DNA of 64,000 bases, taken from the NCBI GenBank assembly GCA_045652745.1, contig JAZRUW010000003.1:16828-80827 (forward strand), written 5' to 3'. This stretch comes from RGIG2041 sp045652745 (GTDB taxonomy: Bacteria; Bacillota; Clostridia; UBA1381; UMGS1253). The notes beneath the pieces are model-generated. The model was given only the letters and a program-made list of their open reading frames with translations. It did no database searches and was not told where the DNA came from. Within the stretch, counting starts at the first letter, position 1; the number at the start of each line of letters is the position of its first letter. The position numbers were made by a program, and so were the translations under genes. Shown in pieces: positions 33,368-41,889 of this stretch.

Positions 33368-34336
33368 CTACTTCTTCAGGACGATCGCAGCCCATTCTCC
33401 CTTTTTGTGTATCTCCAGCACAGTAAAACCGCTTTGTTTAAGCTTAGTTTCCACCTCATCCAAACGCGCATGAATAATGCCGGACGTAATCATAACACCG
33501 CCATCGCAAAGCGCATCGTAAGCAAAATCCGACAAGCCGATAATTACATCCGCGACGATATTTGCCAAAACAACATCATATTTCTTTTTGCCGATGGTTG
33601 CAATCAGTGCCTCATCCGTAAGCACATTACCTGCTGCTGTTGTATATAAGTTTGAATCTATATTATTCTTTCGGGCGTTTTCTTCTGCAATTTTTACGGC
33701 ATTCGGATCAATATCCACCGCAAACGCATCTTTCGCACCCAAAAGCATCGCCATGACAGACAAAATGCCGCTACCGCAACCAAGGTCAAGCACGCTGTCA
33801 TCCGGATTCAAATAGTTCTCTAAACTCTCTAAGCAAAGCTGGGTGCTCTCATGCGTACCCGTACCAAAACTCATACCCGGATTGATTGTAAATACAATCC
33901 TGCCCTCCGTATCCTCAACCGTTTCCCACTCCGGACGAATTAACATTTTACGACCGAGTTTGAGCGGTTTGTAAAACTGTTTCCAATTCTCTCCCCAATC
34001 CTGTTCTTTCATATTGTTTACGGTTACACTCAATTTGCCCAGCAGGCCTTGCGTATCCTCCGCTTTCAATTCCGCAAGTCGCGCCTTGATTTGCGCCAGT
34101 TGCGCTTTGCCGTGGTCATTATCTTTTAAATACACTTTTACAACCGTCGGCGCATGCGCACGCTCCATCAGTTCTTCATCGACATAATCCCAATACTGTG
34201 TATTTTCTTCCAAAAACGTCGTAAAATCCTCAGCATCTTCAATTTCAGTTCCGGTAATGTCCATTGCATATAACATGCCGCAAACCGGATCAATTCCGGT
34301 ATTTAGCGTTTCAATTCCGACCTGCATCCATTCCAT
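33368..34336 (-). CDS. prmA: Ribosomal protein L11 methyltransferase
   Basis: PrmA trimethylates ribosomal protein L11. The protein (322 residues) opens with the substrate-recognition domain MEWMQVGIET and carries the SAM motifs GTGTHEST, VLDLGCGSGILS and VLANIVADV (NPPF-like post-I site replaced by NIVA, as in PrmA). The ATG at 34336 is 8 nt after an AGGGGG SD; further upstream in-frame codons run into the promoter. It starts the prmA-rsmE operon. Confidence 0.95.
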   Translation of the reverse strand: MEWMQVGIETLNTGIDPVCGMLYAMDITGTEIEDAEDFTTFLEENTQYWDYVDEELMERAHAPTVVKVYLKDNDHGKAQLAQIKARLAELKAEDTQGLLGKLSVTVNNMKEQDWGENWKQFYKPLKLGRKMLIRPEWETVEDTEGRIVFTINPGMSFGTGTHESTQLCLESLENYLNPDDSVLDLGCGSGILSVMAMLLGAKDAFAVDIDPNAVKIAEENARKNNIDSNLYTTAAGNVLTDEALIATIGKKKYDVVLANIVADVIIGLSDFAYDALCDGGVMITSGIIHARLDEVETKLKQSGFTVLEIHKKGEWAAIVLKK

Positions 34337-34396
34337 TTTATATACCCCCTGCATTATAGTTTCAATGCAACTGTTTGATATTGAACCAATGCGCAT

Positions 34397-34426
34397 ATTA
34401 TACCAAATTTTACATACATTTGTCAA
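34397..34426 (-). promoter_or_regulatory. Promoter of prmA-rsmE
   Basis: Minus-strand TTGACA (34421-34426), 18-nt spacer, TATAAT (34397-34402). It is back to back with the promoter at 34436, with only 9 bp between the two -35 boxes. Confidence 0.8.
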
Positions 34427-34435
34427 CGCCTACAC

Positions 34436-34464
34436 TTGACAGTTTTTCGTTAAATGATTATAAT
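34436..34464 (+). promoter_or_regulatory. Promoter of the RluA-family gene
   Basis: TTGACA (34436-34441), 17-nt spacer, TATAAT (34459-34464): perfect hexamers, 35 nt before the start codon. Confidence 0.85.
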
Positions 34465-34499
34465 TACAAACATAATAATAAGATTTTGAAAGGTTAGCC

Positions 34500-35456
34500 A
34501 TGAGGACCGTTATTGTAAACAAAAATGATGCAGGACAACGCATTGACCGCTATATGAGCAAAATGTTTACCTCCATGCCGCAAAGCCTGATTTACAAATC
34601 GCTTCGCAAAGATTGCGTTAAAGTAAACGGCAAGCATGTGAAAGAGGGGTTTAAACTTAGCGAAGGTGACGAAATCAAATTCTACATCAAAGATGAATTT
34701 TTTGACGAAAAACCCGCCGAACAAGCATTTTTGCAAGTAAAGCCGCACCTTGAAATTGTATATGAAGATGAAAATATCCTGCTTGTAAACAAACCCGCAG
34801 GTCTTGTAGTGCATGAAGATGAAAGCGGTACACCGAACACCCTAATTGCACAGGTACAAGCCTACCTGTATCAGCAAGGAGAATATCGTCCCGACGAGGA
34901 GCATACTTTCGCTCCTGCGCTGTGTAACCGTATTGACCGCAATACCTCCGGCATTGTTATCTGTGCCAAAAATGCAGAAACACTGCGCATTATGAACCAA
35001 AAAATCAAAGACAGAGAACTTATCAAGCTCTATCTATGTTTGGCGTTCGGCCGCATGGAAAAGAAGTCCGACATTTTAGAAGGCTATCTATCAAAAGATG
35101 AACGTACGAAAACCGTAACCGTAACAAACAAGCGCGCGCCAAACACAAAACAAATCCGCACGAAGTACACCGTACTGGGTTACAAAGACGGTATTTCGCT
35201 GTTGGAAATTGATTTGCTTACAGGCAGGACGCATCAAATCCGCGCGCACCTCGCCCACATCGGTCATCCGCTTGTCGGCGACGGAAAGTACGGAAGCAAC
35301 GCCGACAACAAGCGTGTGCAAAGAAAATATCAGGCACTTTGTTCCTATAAATTAACTTTTAAATTTTTGACAGATGCCGGCATTTTAAACTATTTAAACA
35401 ACAAGACATTCTCAGTTAAAAAGGTGGATTTTGCAGAAAACTTTTACAACAAATAA
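34500..35456 (+). CDS. RluA-family RNA pseudouridine synthase
   Basis: Isomerises uridines in rRNA (RluC/RluD-like). The 318-residue protein has an N-terminal S4 RNA-binding domain (about 12-65) and the catalytic motif NRIDRNTSG with Asp146, then GRTHQIRAHL near 243-252. RluC and RluD cannot be told apart here. Single gene with its own consensus promoter and a terminator immediately after the stop. Confidence 0.93.
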   Translation: MRTVIVNKNDAGQRIDRYMSKMFTSMPQSLIYKSLRKDCVKVNGKHVKEGFKLSEGDEIKFYIKDEFFDEKPAEQAFLQVKPHLEIVYEDENILLVNKPAGLVVHEDESGTPNTLIAQVQAYLYQQGEYRPDEEHTFAPALCNRIDRNTSGIVICAKNAETLRIMNQKIKDRELIKLYLCLAFGRMEKKSDILEGYLSKDERTKTVTVTNKRAPNTKQIRTKYTVLGYKDGISLLEIDLLTGRTHQIRAHLAHIGHPLVGDGKYGSNADNKRVQRKYQALCSYKLTFKFLTDAGILNYLNNKTFSVKKVDFAENFYNK

Positions 35457-35478
35457 AAGGCGCGCTGCGCCTTTTTTT
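35456..35478 (+). terminator. Terminator of the RluA-family gene
   Basis: Arms aaaggcgc (35456-35463) and gcgccttt (35467-35474) with a 3-nt loop, followed by more T residues. Confidence 0.75.
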
Positions 35479-35553
35479 CCTCTGGCATATTCCTGATTTT
35501 TGCGCACAACAAATTTGCTGAACAAAAATTCCAGAATAAAATTTGCAACAAAA

Positions 35554-35580
35554 AAAGCGAAAGACTGTATCTTTCGCTTT
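35554..35580 (-). terminator. Terminator of the aminotransferase gene
   Basis: Arms aaagcgaaaga (35554-35564) and tctttcgcttt (35570-35580) around ctgta. On the minus strand it follows the aminotransferase stop and runs into T residues. Nothing coding lies between 35479 and 35553. Confidence 0.8.
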
Positions 35581-35585
35581 CATTT

Positions 35586-36773
35586 TTATGCTTTTAAGAA
35601 TTCTTCAAGTCTATCCAGACCTTTTTGAATGTTTTCCATGCTCGTTGCATAGGACCAACGCACATAGTCATCCGCAGCAAAACCGCTGCCCGGTACGACT
35701 GCTACAAGCGCCTTATCCAAAAACGCATTTGCAAAATCATCCGATGTTTCAATTTTCACACCGCCGAGCGTTTTACCCTTAAGCGCAGAAATATTCATCA
35801 TTACATAGAATGCGCCCTTCGGTTCTCTGCACGAAACGCCGTCAATACCGTTAATACGCTTTACCATATACTGTCGACGCTCATCAAATGCAGCCTTCAT
35901 TTTCAACATCTCATCCATCGGACCGTCCAACGCCGCAATTGCCGCCGCTTGCGCAACAGAATTCGGATTGGAGGTTGCATGGCTCTGGATATTGCTCATT
36001 ACTTTGGCAACCTCGGCACAACATGCCGTGTAACCGATACGCCATCCGGTCATTGCATAGGTTTTCGAAACACCGTTTACGATAATCGTTCTTTTAAAAA
36101 TTTCCTCACCGAGCGCCGCAATGCTTGTCGGAAACTCACCGTAAACAAGATGTTCATAAATTTCATCGGAAACCACATACAAATCATGACGAACACACAC
36201 ATCCGCAATCGCAAGCAACTCTTCTTTGGAGTACACCATGCCGGTCGGATTGCTCGGTGTGTTTAACACAAGCGCACGTGTCTTCGGCGTGATAGCTGCT
36301 TCCAATTCCTTTGCTGTAAACTTAAAATCATTTTCTTCTTTGGTCATCAGTACCACCGGAACACCGTCCGCCATTTTTACCATTTCCGGATAACTTACCC
36401 AGAACGGTGCCGGAATAATAACTTCATCGCCCGGATTGCAAATTGCATTAAAAACATTCATCAAAGAATGTTTCGCACCATTGGATACAACAATATTTTC
36501 CGGCGCATACGTCAGGCCGTTATCACGCTGCAGTTTACGGCAAATCGCCGCCTTCAACTCCGGCGTGCCGGATGCCGGTGTATATTTTGTCTTTCCGTCC
36601 AAAATCGCCGCAATCGCCGCATCCTTGATGTGCTTCGGTGTATCAAAATCCGGCTCTCCCGCGCCAAAAGCCACAACATCAATGCCCTGTGCTTTCATCG
36701 CTTTTGCCTTCGAATCAATTGCAAGTGTTGACGACGGACTCACGCGCGCTGCCTTATCTGCTATAAAACTCAT
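35586..36773 (-). CDS. Class I/II pyridoxal-phosphate aminotransferase (aspartate type)
   Basis: A 395-residue fold-type I aminotransferase close to the AspB subgroup (aspartate/prephenate aminotransferases). It shows FGAGEPDFDTP, YTPASGTPELK, NTPSNPTG, SDEIYEHL and the PLP-lysine motif SKTYAMTGWRIGY. Substrate is inferred only from subgroup resemblance. The ATG at 36773 follows GGAGG by 6 nt. Monocistronic with its own promoter and terminator. Confidence 0.9.
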   Translation of the reverse strand: MSFIADKAARVSPSSTLAIDSKAKAMKAQGIDVVAFGAGEPDFDTPKHIKDAAIAAILDGKTKYTPASGTPELKAAICRKLQRDNGLTYAPENIVVSNGAKHSLMNVFNAICNPGDEVIIPAPFWVSYPEMVKMADGVPVVLMTKEENDFKFTAKELEAAITPKTRALVLNTPSNPTGMVYSKEELLAIADVCVRHDLYVVSDEIYEHLVYGEFPTSIAALGEEIFKRTIIVNGVSKTYAMTGWRIGYTACCAEVAKVMSNIQSHATSNPNSVAQAAAIAALDGPMDEMLKMKAAFDERRQYMVKRINGIDGVSCREPKGAFYVMMNISALKGKTLGGVKIETSDDFANAFLDKALVAVVPGSGFAADDYVRWSYATSMENIQKGLDRLEEFLKA

Positions 36774-36837
36774 TATTCTTCCTCCGTTTTTGCATCTTCT
36801 CAAACCAAAAATTTCATTTCTTTTCTAAACTTTCTGT

Positions 36838-36866
36838 ATTCTATCACAATTTTGCAAGATATGCAA
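36838..36866 (-). promoter_or_regulatory. Putative promoter of the aminotransferase gene
   Basis: Minus-strand TTGCAT (36861-36866), 17-nt spacer, TAGAAT (36838-36843). Confidence 0.45.
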
Positions 36867-36904
36867 GTATAAAATTCAAAAAAATTATGATTTTAATTAC
36901 AAAT

Positions 36905-38179
36905 TCATAACAAATACATTCCAAATGCCATAATTCCAATGTTGTTTTGATAAATTTGAGCAAATTGTGACAATGGTAATGGATTTTGCCCACGGCCGAC
37001 TTCCACGGTATATCCCGGTCGATTGTACGTTTGTATATACCAATCTTTATATCCAGCAGCACCGGATGCAATCGGCGTGTTTTCCAGTCCATAGCCGCTT
37101 ACAGATGCAAATGCCTCACCGATTTCTAACGACCGCGGCGGAAGATATTCATCAAAACGCCAGTATATGACTTCCCCTTGCGTATGATATGAAATTGTCA
37201 ACAAAAAATTATTGGCAATTGTAAATTCCTCCATGGCAATACTCTCCGGCTCTGAAAGCGGCGACGGCCCTACATAATCCCGTGGTGCCGGACCGGTAAA
37301 TCCCTGTGCATACTTTATTTCTTTCGCACGTTCCCACTGTGCCGGATAGTTCAAATTCAAATCCACACCGCGTATATTGGCCTTCCATCCGCTCGGAAAC
37401 GGTATTTCGGCATACTGCATTGCAATTTCTTTTGCACCTTCAAGCGCGCGCCCTTGGGTTACACCGGCAACTAAATCCACACCATCCGCATTGACCATCG
37501 GTACAATATAAAGTTTCGTTTTAAAATACAGTTGCCTTGCATCCACATCTGAAATATTTTCCCCATTGTAAATCGCCAGCAGATAATCTTCCAAAAATTT
37601 CAGAACAAGCGGGGTGGTAATCCACTCATTTGCGTGATGCGACGCATTGTACATTAGCGGCATTTGACCCGTTCCGACACGCGCAGAGTACATAGCTTTT
37701 CCCTGAACGCTTTCACCGATACTTTCAACACTGCAAATCGGATAACGTTTAGAAAGTCCATCCATAATTAAGGATAAATAATAGTAAGTATACTGCACAT
37801 CCGTCGCAACCACATCAAATCCAAGTGGCACCGTAATTGTTGTCCCCTCTGTCAAATTCAACGGGTCTATATCCGGATTCGCTCTTCGGATTGCCGAAAC
37901 ACTTGTAGCATATCTTCTAGCAAGCGAATAATACGTGTCGCCTCCACGAACCCGTACTGTGATATAACCCCGCAGATACGCTTCAAGCGCATCGCGCGTC
38001 GTCGCATCTACAATGCCGCTTGCTCGCAAATCATTGCCGAGTTGAAAGGCTTCCAAAGCGGATAATGTATTTTCACCAAAAAAGCCGTCAACAGACAATA
38101 TTGTGCCCGCTCTGCGCAATGCAAGTTGTAGAAGCTGTACATATGCACCGCTGTCTCCGAATTTAAGATTTAATATCAT
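36905..38179 (-). CDS. M14 zinc carboxypeptidase with peptidoglycan-binding and LysM domains
   Basis: The 424-residue protein combines a PG_binding_1 domain (about 6-68), a LysM domain (74-118, GDTYYSLARRY) and an M14 domain (about 125-420). The zinc and catalytic residues are visible: HANE (His182, Glu185), YHTQG (His332) and TVEVG (Glu393). Relatives cleave gamma-D-glutamyl-diaminopimelate bonds of peptidoglycan stem peptides. No signal peptide is seen, which suits action in the mother cell during sporulation. Its ATG overlaps the sigK stop (ATGA), so it is co-translated with sigK. Confidence 0.88.
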   Translation of the reverse strand: MILNLKFGDSGAYVQLLQLALRRAGTILSVDGFFGENTLSALEAFQLGNDLRASGIVDATTRDALEAYLRGYITVRVRGGDTYYSLARRYATSVSAIRRANPDIDPLNLTEGTTITVPLGFDVVATDVQYTYYYLSLIMDGLSKRYPICSVESIGESVQGKAMYSARVGTGQMPLMYNASHHANEWITTPLVLKFLEDYLLAIYNGENISDVDARQLYFKTKLYIVPMVNADGVDLVAGVTQGRALEGAKEIAMQYAEIPFPSGWKANIRGVDLNLNYPAQWERAKEIKYAQGFTGPAPRDYVGPSPLSEPESIAMEEFTIANNFLLTISYHTQGEVIYWRFDEYLPPRSLEIGEAFASVSGYGLENTPIASGAAGYKDWYIQTYNRPGYTVEVGRGQNPLPLSQFAQIYQNNIGIMAFGMYLL

Positions 38180-38892
38180 AACACATCCTCCTGGCTCTGC
38201 ATTTTTTCCCGTAATTTTTCCATCGCCTTTTTTTCAATGCGAGATACATAAGAGCGGGAAATATGCATTTTTAATGCAACTTCCCTCTGTGCAAGCGCAT
38301 CATGTCCATTCAAGCCATACCGCATGGATATAATCTCGCGCTCACGCGGATTTAAACATTCATTTATATACAAATACAATTTTTCTATATCGTTTTTCAT
38401 TTGTACGCAATCTTCAATCTTTTCACTTTCATCCTGAATTACATGCATAAAAGAAAGCGCATTTCCTTCCGAGTCCGTCCCGACGGGTTCGTCAAGCGAA
38501 ATCTCACATCGCTTATTTTTCAAAGCACGAAAATGCATCAGGATTTCATTGTGAATACAACGTGCCGCATAGGTTGCCAGACGGATTTGCTTTTCGCCGT
38601 CAAAACTGTCCACTGCTTTAATTAGTCCTATCGTACCGATAGAAATTAAATCTTCCGTATCTGCATCCGCCTCCGAGCCTGCATATTTCTTGACCACATG
38701 CGCCACCAAACGCAGGTTATGTTCTATTATTTTATCCCGCGCACACGCATCTCCACCACGCATCCGTTCAATACATTCCGCCTCTTCCTTTGCGGACAGC
38801 GGCTTCGGAAAAGCCGTGCCACCGGACATATACCCCGCAAACAGAAAGTTTTTAAACCATATGGACAACAAATTAAGCAAGTCAATCCACAT
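38176..38892 (-). CDS. sigK: Pro-sigma-K, late mother-cell sporulation sigma factor
   Basis: SigK directs late mother-cell transcription (coat, cortex). The 238-residue protein begins with a hydrophobic pro-sequence (MWIDLLNLLSIWFKNFLFAG) that keeps it inactive at membranes until SpoIVFB cleaves it. AFPKPLSAKEE, EHNLRLVAHVVKKY, DLISIGTIGLIKAV and ATYAARCIHNEILMH match SigK; region 4 is HISRSYVSRIEKKA. The gene is continuous, without a skin-type insertion. The ATG at 38892 lies 7 nt after GGGGG. CATATACT and CATAGAAT strings upstream resemble SigE/SigK -10 elements, but no -35 is convincing. Confidence 0.95.
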   Translation of the reverse strand: MWIDLLNLLSIWFKNFLFAGYMSGGTAFPKPLSAKEEAECIERMRGGDACARDKIIEHNLRLVAHVVKKYAGSEADADTEDLISIGTIGLIKAVDSFDGEKQIRLATYAARCIHNEILMHFRALKNKRCEISLDEPVGTDSEGNALSFMHVIQDESEKIEDCVQMKNDIEKLYLYINECLNPREREIISMRYGLNGHDALAQREVALKMHISRSYVSRIEKKAMEKLREKMQSQEDVL

Positions 38893-38964
38893 TTTAATTC
38901 CCCCAAAATTCATTCTATGTTTAAGTATATGCGCCATTTTTAAAAATCTGTTTGTCCCTTTGAA

Positions 38965-38993
38965 TTGACAACATATAAGTCGCATGATAGAAT
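38965..38993 (+). promoter_or_regulatory. Putative promoter of bioY
   Basis: TTGACA (38965-38970), 17-nt spacer, TAGAAT (38988-38993), 17 nt before the bioY start. No BirA-type operator palindrome is seen. Confidence 0.65.
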
Positions 38994-39010
38994 TAAATTG
39001 AGGTGTAAAA

Positions 39011-39559
39011 ATGAGTACAAGAAGAAAAACAGACAAACGATCGTCTGTCCGTGACATAACATATATTGCATTTTCTACTGCCGTTTTGGTGCTATGCTCC
39101 TGGTTGCGTCTACCGTTTGTAATCCCGATAACAATGCAAAGTTTCGGTGTCTTTATTGCCATGGGACTTTTAGGCGGCAAACGTTCTTTTTTTGCAGTAT
39201 TACTCTACCTGCTTTTAGGCTGTATCGGTCTGCCGGTATTTGCAGGATTTGCCGGCGGCATCGGATATCTGCTCGGCAGTACCGGCGGCTATATTTTCGG
39301 CTTTCTTCTGCCTCCGCTCTTTTTATGGCTCTGCGAAAAGGTACTGCCAAACTGTAAATATATTTTTATTGTATGCGCCGTCATAGGTCTGTTGGGCTGT
39401 TACGCCATCGGTACAATCTGGTATGCATTTGTGTACGCACAAAGTAGCGATATAAACATTCTAAGCCTTTGCGTAACTCCTTTTGTGTTACCGGACTTGT
39501 TAAAACTGCTGACAGCGCATCTAATCTACACACGACTAAAAAATCATATAAGTTTGTAA
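39011..39559 (+). CDS. bioY: BioY family biotin transporter (ECF S component)
   Basis: BioY is the substrate-binding membrane subunit of a biotin ECF transporter. The 182-residue protein has about six membrane segments and the family motif GLPVFAGFAGGIGYLLG followed by TGGYIFGF. No energising module (EcfA/EcfT) is adjacent, as is common for ECF S components that share one. SD GAGGTG precedes the ATG. Confidence 0.9.
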   Translation: MSTRRKTDKRSSVRDITYIAFSTAVLVLCSWLRLPFVIPITMQSFGVFIAMGLLGGKRSFFAVLLYLLLGCIGLPVFAGFAGGIGYLLGSTGGYIFGFLLPPLFLWLCEKVLPNCKYIFIVCAVIGLLGCYAIGTIWYAFVYAQSSDINILSLCVTPFVLPDLLKLLTAHLIYTRLKNHISL

Positions 39560-39728
39560 TTATCAACCAAAAAAGTTCTATCGTTTCAAAAATGTTAAGA
39601 CACCGGCAAATACAGCATACCGAAAGGCCGACAACGCAACGTAAGAACGCATCAAGCGCATTTCGGTGTAACGCCGACTGTGTATAAAACAACGCACAAT
39701 AAAAAAGACTAATTAAAAACTCAAATTA

Positions 39729-39757
39729 TTGATTTTAATAAAATTTTATGCTATACT
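39729..39757 (+). promoter_or_regulatory. Promoter of the glycogen operon
   Basis: TTGATT (39729-39734), 17-nt spacer, TATACT (39752-39757), 42 nt before glgB. The rest of the bioY-glgB gap (39560-39728) shows no gene, terminator or clear structure. Confidence 0.6.
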
Positions 39758-39799
39758 TATATTAATAGAGCAAAATTTAGTTTCGGGAGGTCCTGTCTT

Positions 39800-41716
39800 A
39801 TGGCAAATACAACTACAAAAACACTGTACGGCATCACAGACTATCAATTGTTTTTATTCAGACAGGGCACCAATTCGCAAGCATACAAAATGCTTGGTTG
39901 TCACAAGTGCAGCCAGCCCGATTTTTCCGGTTATCGCTTTGCAGTATGGGCACCTAATGCCAAAGCCGTTGCATTAGTCGGCGACTTTAATAGCTGGAAT
40001 ACTGCAGACTGTCCGCTGACGCCGATGGAAGACAGCGGGATTTGGATCGGGATTACTGACCGTATCGAAGAAGGCGGCGTATACAAGTATGCCATTACCA
40101 CACAAACTGACGAAATCATTTTCAAAGCAGACCCTTACGGCTTTTTGTGCGAACAGCGTCCACAAACAGCTTCCGTCGTGCATTCTTTAGGCACTTACAA
40201 GTGGCAAGACAAAAAATGGCAGGCTACAAAAGCAAAGACCGCGCCGTACGACAAACCGATGCTGATTTATGAGGCACACTTAGGCTCCTGGCGTCGCAAA
40301 GAAGACGGAAGCGTCTACACATACGAGGAGTTGATTGATACGCTCATTCCTTATGTCAAGGGCATGGGCTATACGCATTTAGAGTTAATGCCGCTCTCTG
40401 AGCATCCGTATGACGGTTCTTGGGGGTATCAGGTTACGGGATACTATGCCGCTACCAGCCGTTACGGCACACCGGAGCAGCTGATGAAGTTCATCGATGC
40501 CTGCCATCAAAACGGTATCGGCGTAATCATGGACTGGGTACCTGCGCACTTTCCGCGCGATGCACACGGACTTGCAAAATTCGACGGCATGCCGCTCTAC
40601 GAATATGCTGACCCAAAAATCGGCGAACACAAGGAATGGGGTACACTTGTTTTTGACTTTGGAAGAACCGAGGTCCTCTCTTTCCTCATCTCGAACGCTT
40701 ATTTTTGGTTTGATATGTATCACATCGACGGTCTTCGCGTTGATGCGGTTTCCTCCATGCTCTATCGTGACTACAACCGAAACCACGGCGAATGGATTGC
40801 AAACAAAGACGGCGGTAATGAAAACTACGAAGCCGTTAAGTTTTTACAGATGCTCAATTCTGCCATATTCAAAGATTACCCGAACGCATTGATGATTGCA
40901 GAAGAATCCACAGCCTGGCCGAGCGTAACCAAACCGGTTGATCAAGGTGGCCTCGGTTTTAACTACAAATGGAATATGGGTTGGATGAACGACTCGCTTC
41001 GTTATATGTCCCTTGACCCGTATTTTAGAAAGTACAATCATAACGCATTGACATTTTCTATGTTCTATGCATTCTCGGAAAACTATATCTTACCGCTCTC
41101 GCATGATGAGGTTGTGCACGGCAAGCGTTCTCTGATTGATAAGATGTACGGCACATATGAAGAAAAATTCAAAAGTTTAAAAGCCTTTTATGCTTATATG
41201 ATGGCGCACCCGGGCAAAAAATTGCTCTTCATGGGCGGAGAATTCGGCCAGTTTATCGAATGGCGGCCGGAAGAAGGTTTAGATTGGAATCTGCACGAAT
41301 ACGATACACATGACGGTCTTTTACGCTTTGTACAGTTCTTAAATGAAACATACAAAAACGAAAAGAGTTTTTGGCAAATCGAAGACAGTTGGGATGGCTT
41401 TAAGTGGATTAACGCCTCGGACGAAAACAACAGCGTTTTAAGTTTTATCCGCACGGCGAAAGCAAAATCCAACCAAGTTGTTGTCATTTCAAATTTCACA
41501 CCCGTTTCCAGAACGAATTACAGCATCGGCGTGCCGCAAGGCGGCGAATACGAAGTTATATTAAACAGTGATTCAACCGAGTTTAACGGTTCTGTACCCC
41601 CTATGACAACAGTTAAAGCAAAAAAGAAACCTTGGGGCGAGTTTAAATATACATTAGAACTTGACTTACCTTCCCTGACAACGCTGTATTTAAAACGCAA
41701 AAAAGCAGGAAAATAA
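39800..41716 (+). CDS. glgB: 1,4-alpha-glucan branching enzyme
   Basis: Introduces alpha-1,6 branches into glycogen. The 638-residue protein has an N-terminal CBM48 (about 45-130, FAVWAPNAKAVALVGDFN), a GH13 barrel with DGLRVDAVSS (nucleophile Asp), MIAEESTAWP (acid/base Glu) and LSHDEVVHGK, and a C-terminal beta domain ending TTLYLKRKKAGK. First gene of the glg operon; SD GGGAGG. Confidence 0.96.
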   Translation: MANTTTKTLYGITDYQLFLFRQGTNSQAYKMLGCHKCSQPDFSGYRFAVWAPNAKAVALVGDFNSWNTADCPLTPMEDSGIWIGITDRIEEGGVYKYAITTQTDEIIFKADPYGFLCEQRPQTASVVHSLGTYKWQDKKWQATKAKTAPYDKPMLIYEAHLGSWRRKEDGSVYTYEELIDTLIPYVKGMGYTHLELMPLSEHPYDGSWGYQVTGYYAATSRYGTPEQLMKFIDACHQNGIGVIMDWVPAHFPRDAHGLAKFDGMPLYEYADPKIGEHKEWGTLVFDFGRTEVLSFLISNAYFWFDMYHIDGLRVDAVSSMLYRDYNRNHGEWIANKDGGNENYEAVKFLQMLNSAIFKDYPNALMIAEESTAWPSVTKPVDQGGLGFNYKWNMGWMNDSLRYMSLDPYFRKYNHNALTFSMFYAFSENYILPLSHDEVVHGKRSLIDKMYGTYEEKFKSLKAFYAYMMAHPGKKLLFMGGEFGQFIEWRPEEGLDWNLHEYDTHDGLLRFVQFLNETYKNEKSFWQIEDSWDGFKWINASDENNSVLSFIRTAKAKSNQVVVISNFTPVSRTNYSIGVPQGGEYEVILNSDSTEFNGSVPPMTTVKAKKKPWGEFKYTLELDLPSLTTLYLKRKKAGK

Positions 41717-41731
41717 TCATATTTGCATCTC

Positions 41732-41760
41732 AAACTGCATAGGTTAAATGTATGCAGTTT
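41732..41760 (+). other. Intercistronic hairpin after glgB
   Basis: Arms aaactgcata (41732-41741) and tatgcagttt (41751-41760) with a 9-nt loop. There is no T-run, so it is more likely an mRNA stability or processing structure than a terminator. Confidence 0.5.
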
Positions 41761-41777
41761 CAGAAATATTAGTTTCA

Positions 41778-41855
41778 CATTTCGCCATAACATGGTTGCA
41801 GGTGCCTATGGTTCGGAAACATGCAGACACCGGGGAACACGCTACGCGCGAAATG
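41778..41855 (+). ncRNA. Candidate structured leader RNA upstream of glgC
   Basis: Outer arms catttcgc (41778-41785) and gcgaaatg (41848-41855) would close a domain of about 60 nt that is GC-richer than nearby spacers and contains short ggtg/cacc complementarities. It lies 35 nt upstream of glgC in a 173-nt gap, much longer than the other glg gaps. I do not recognise a known riboswitch class; the structure is inferred. Confidence 0.3.
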
Positions 41856-41889
41856 ACAGTTTATTCATAACGTGAGGAGGAAAAGAACT

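Noticed and set aside
38176..38892. Skin-type prophage insertion in sigK
   Set aside because: The reading frame is continuous and no recombinase gene is nearby.
38940..39010. BirA operator upstream of bioY
   Set aside because: No inverted TTGTTAAC-like halves were found.
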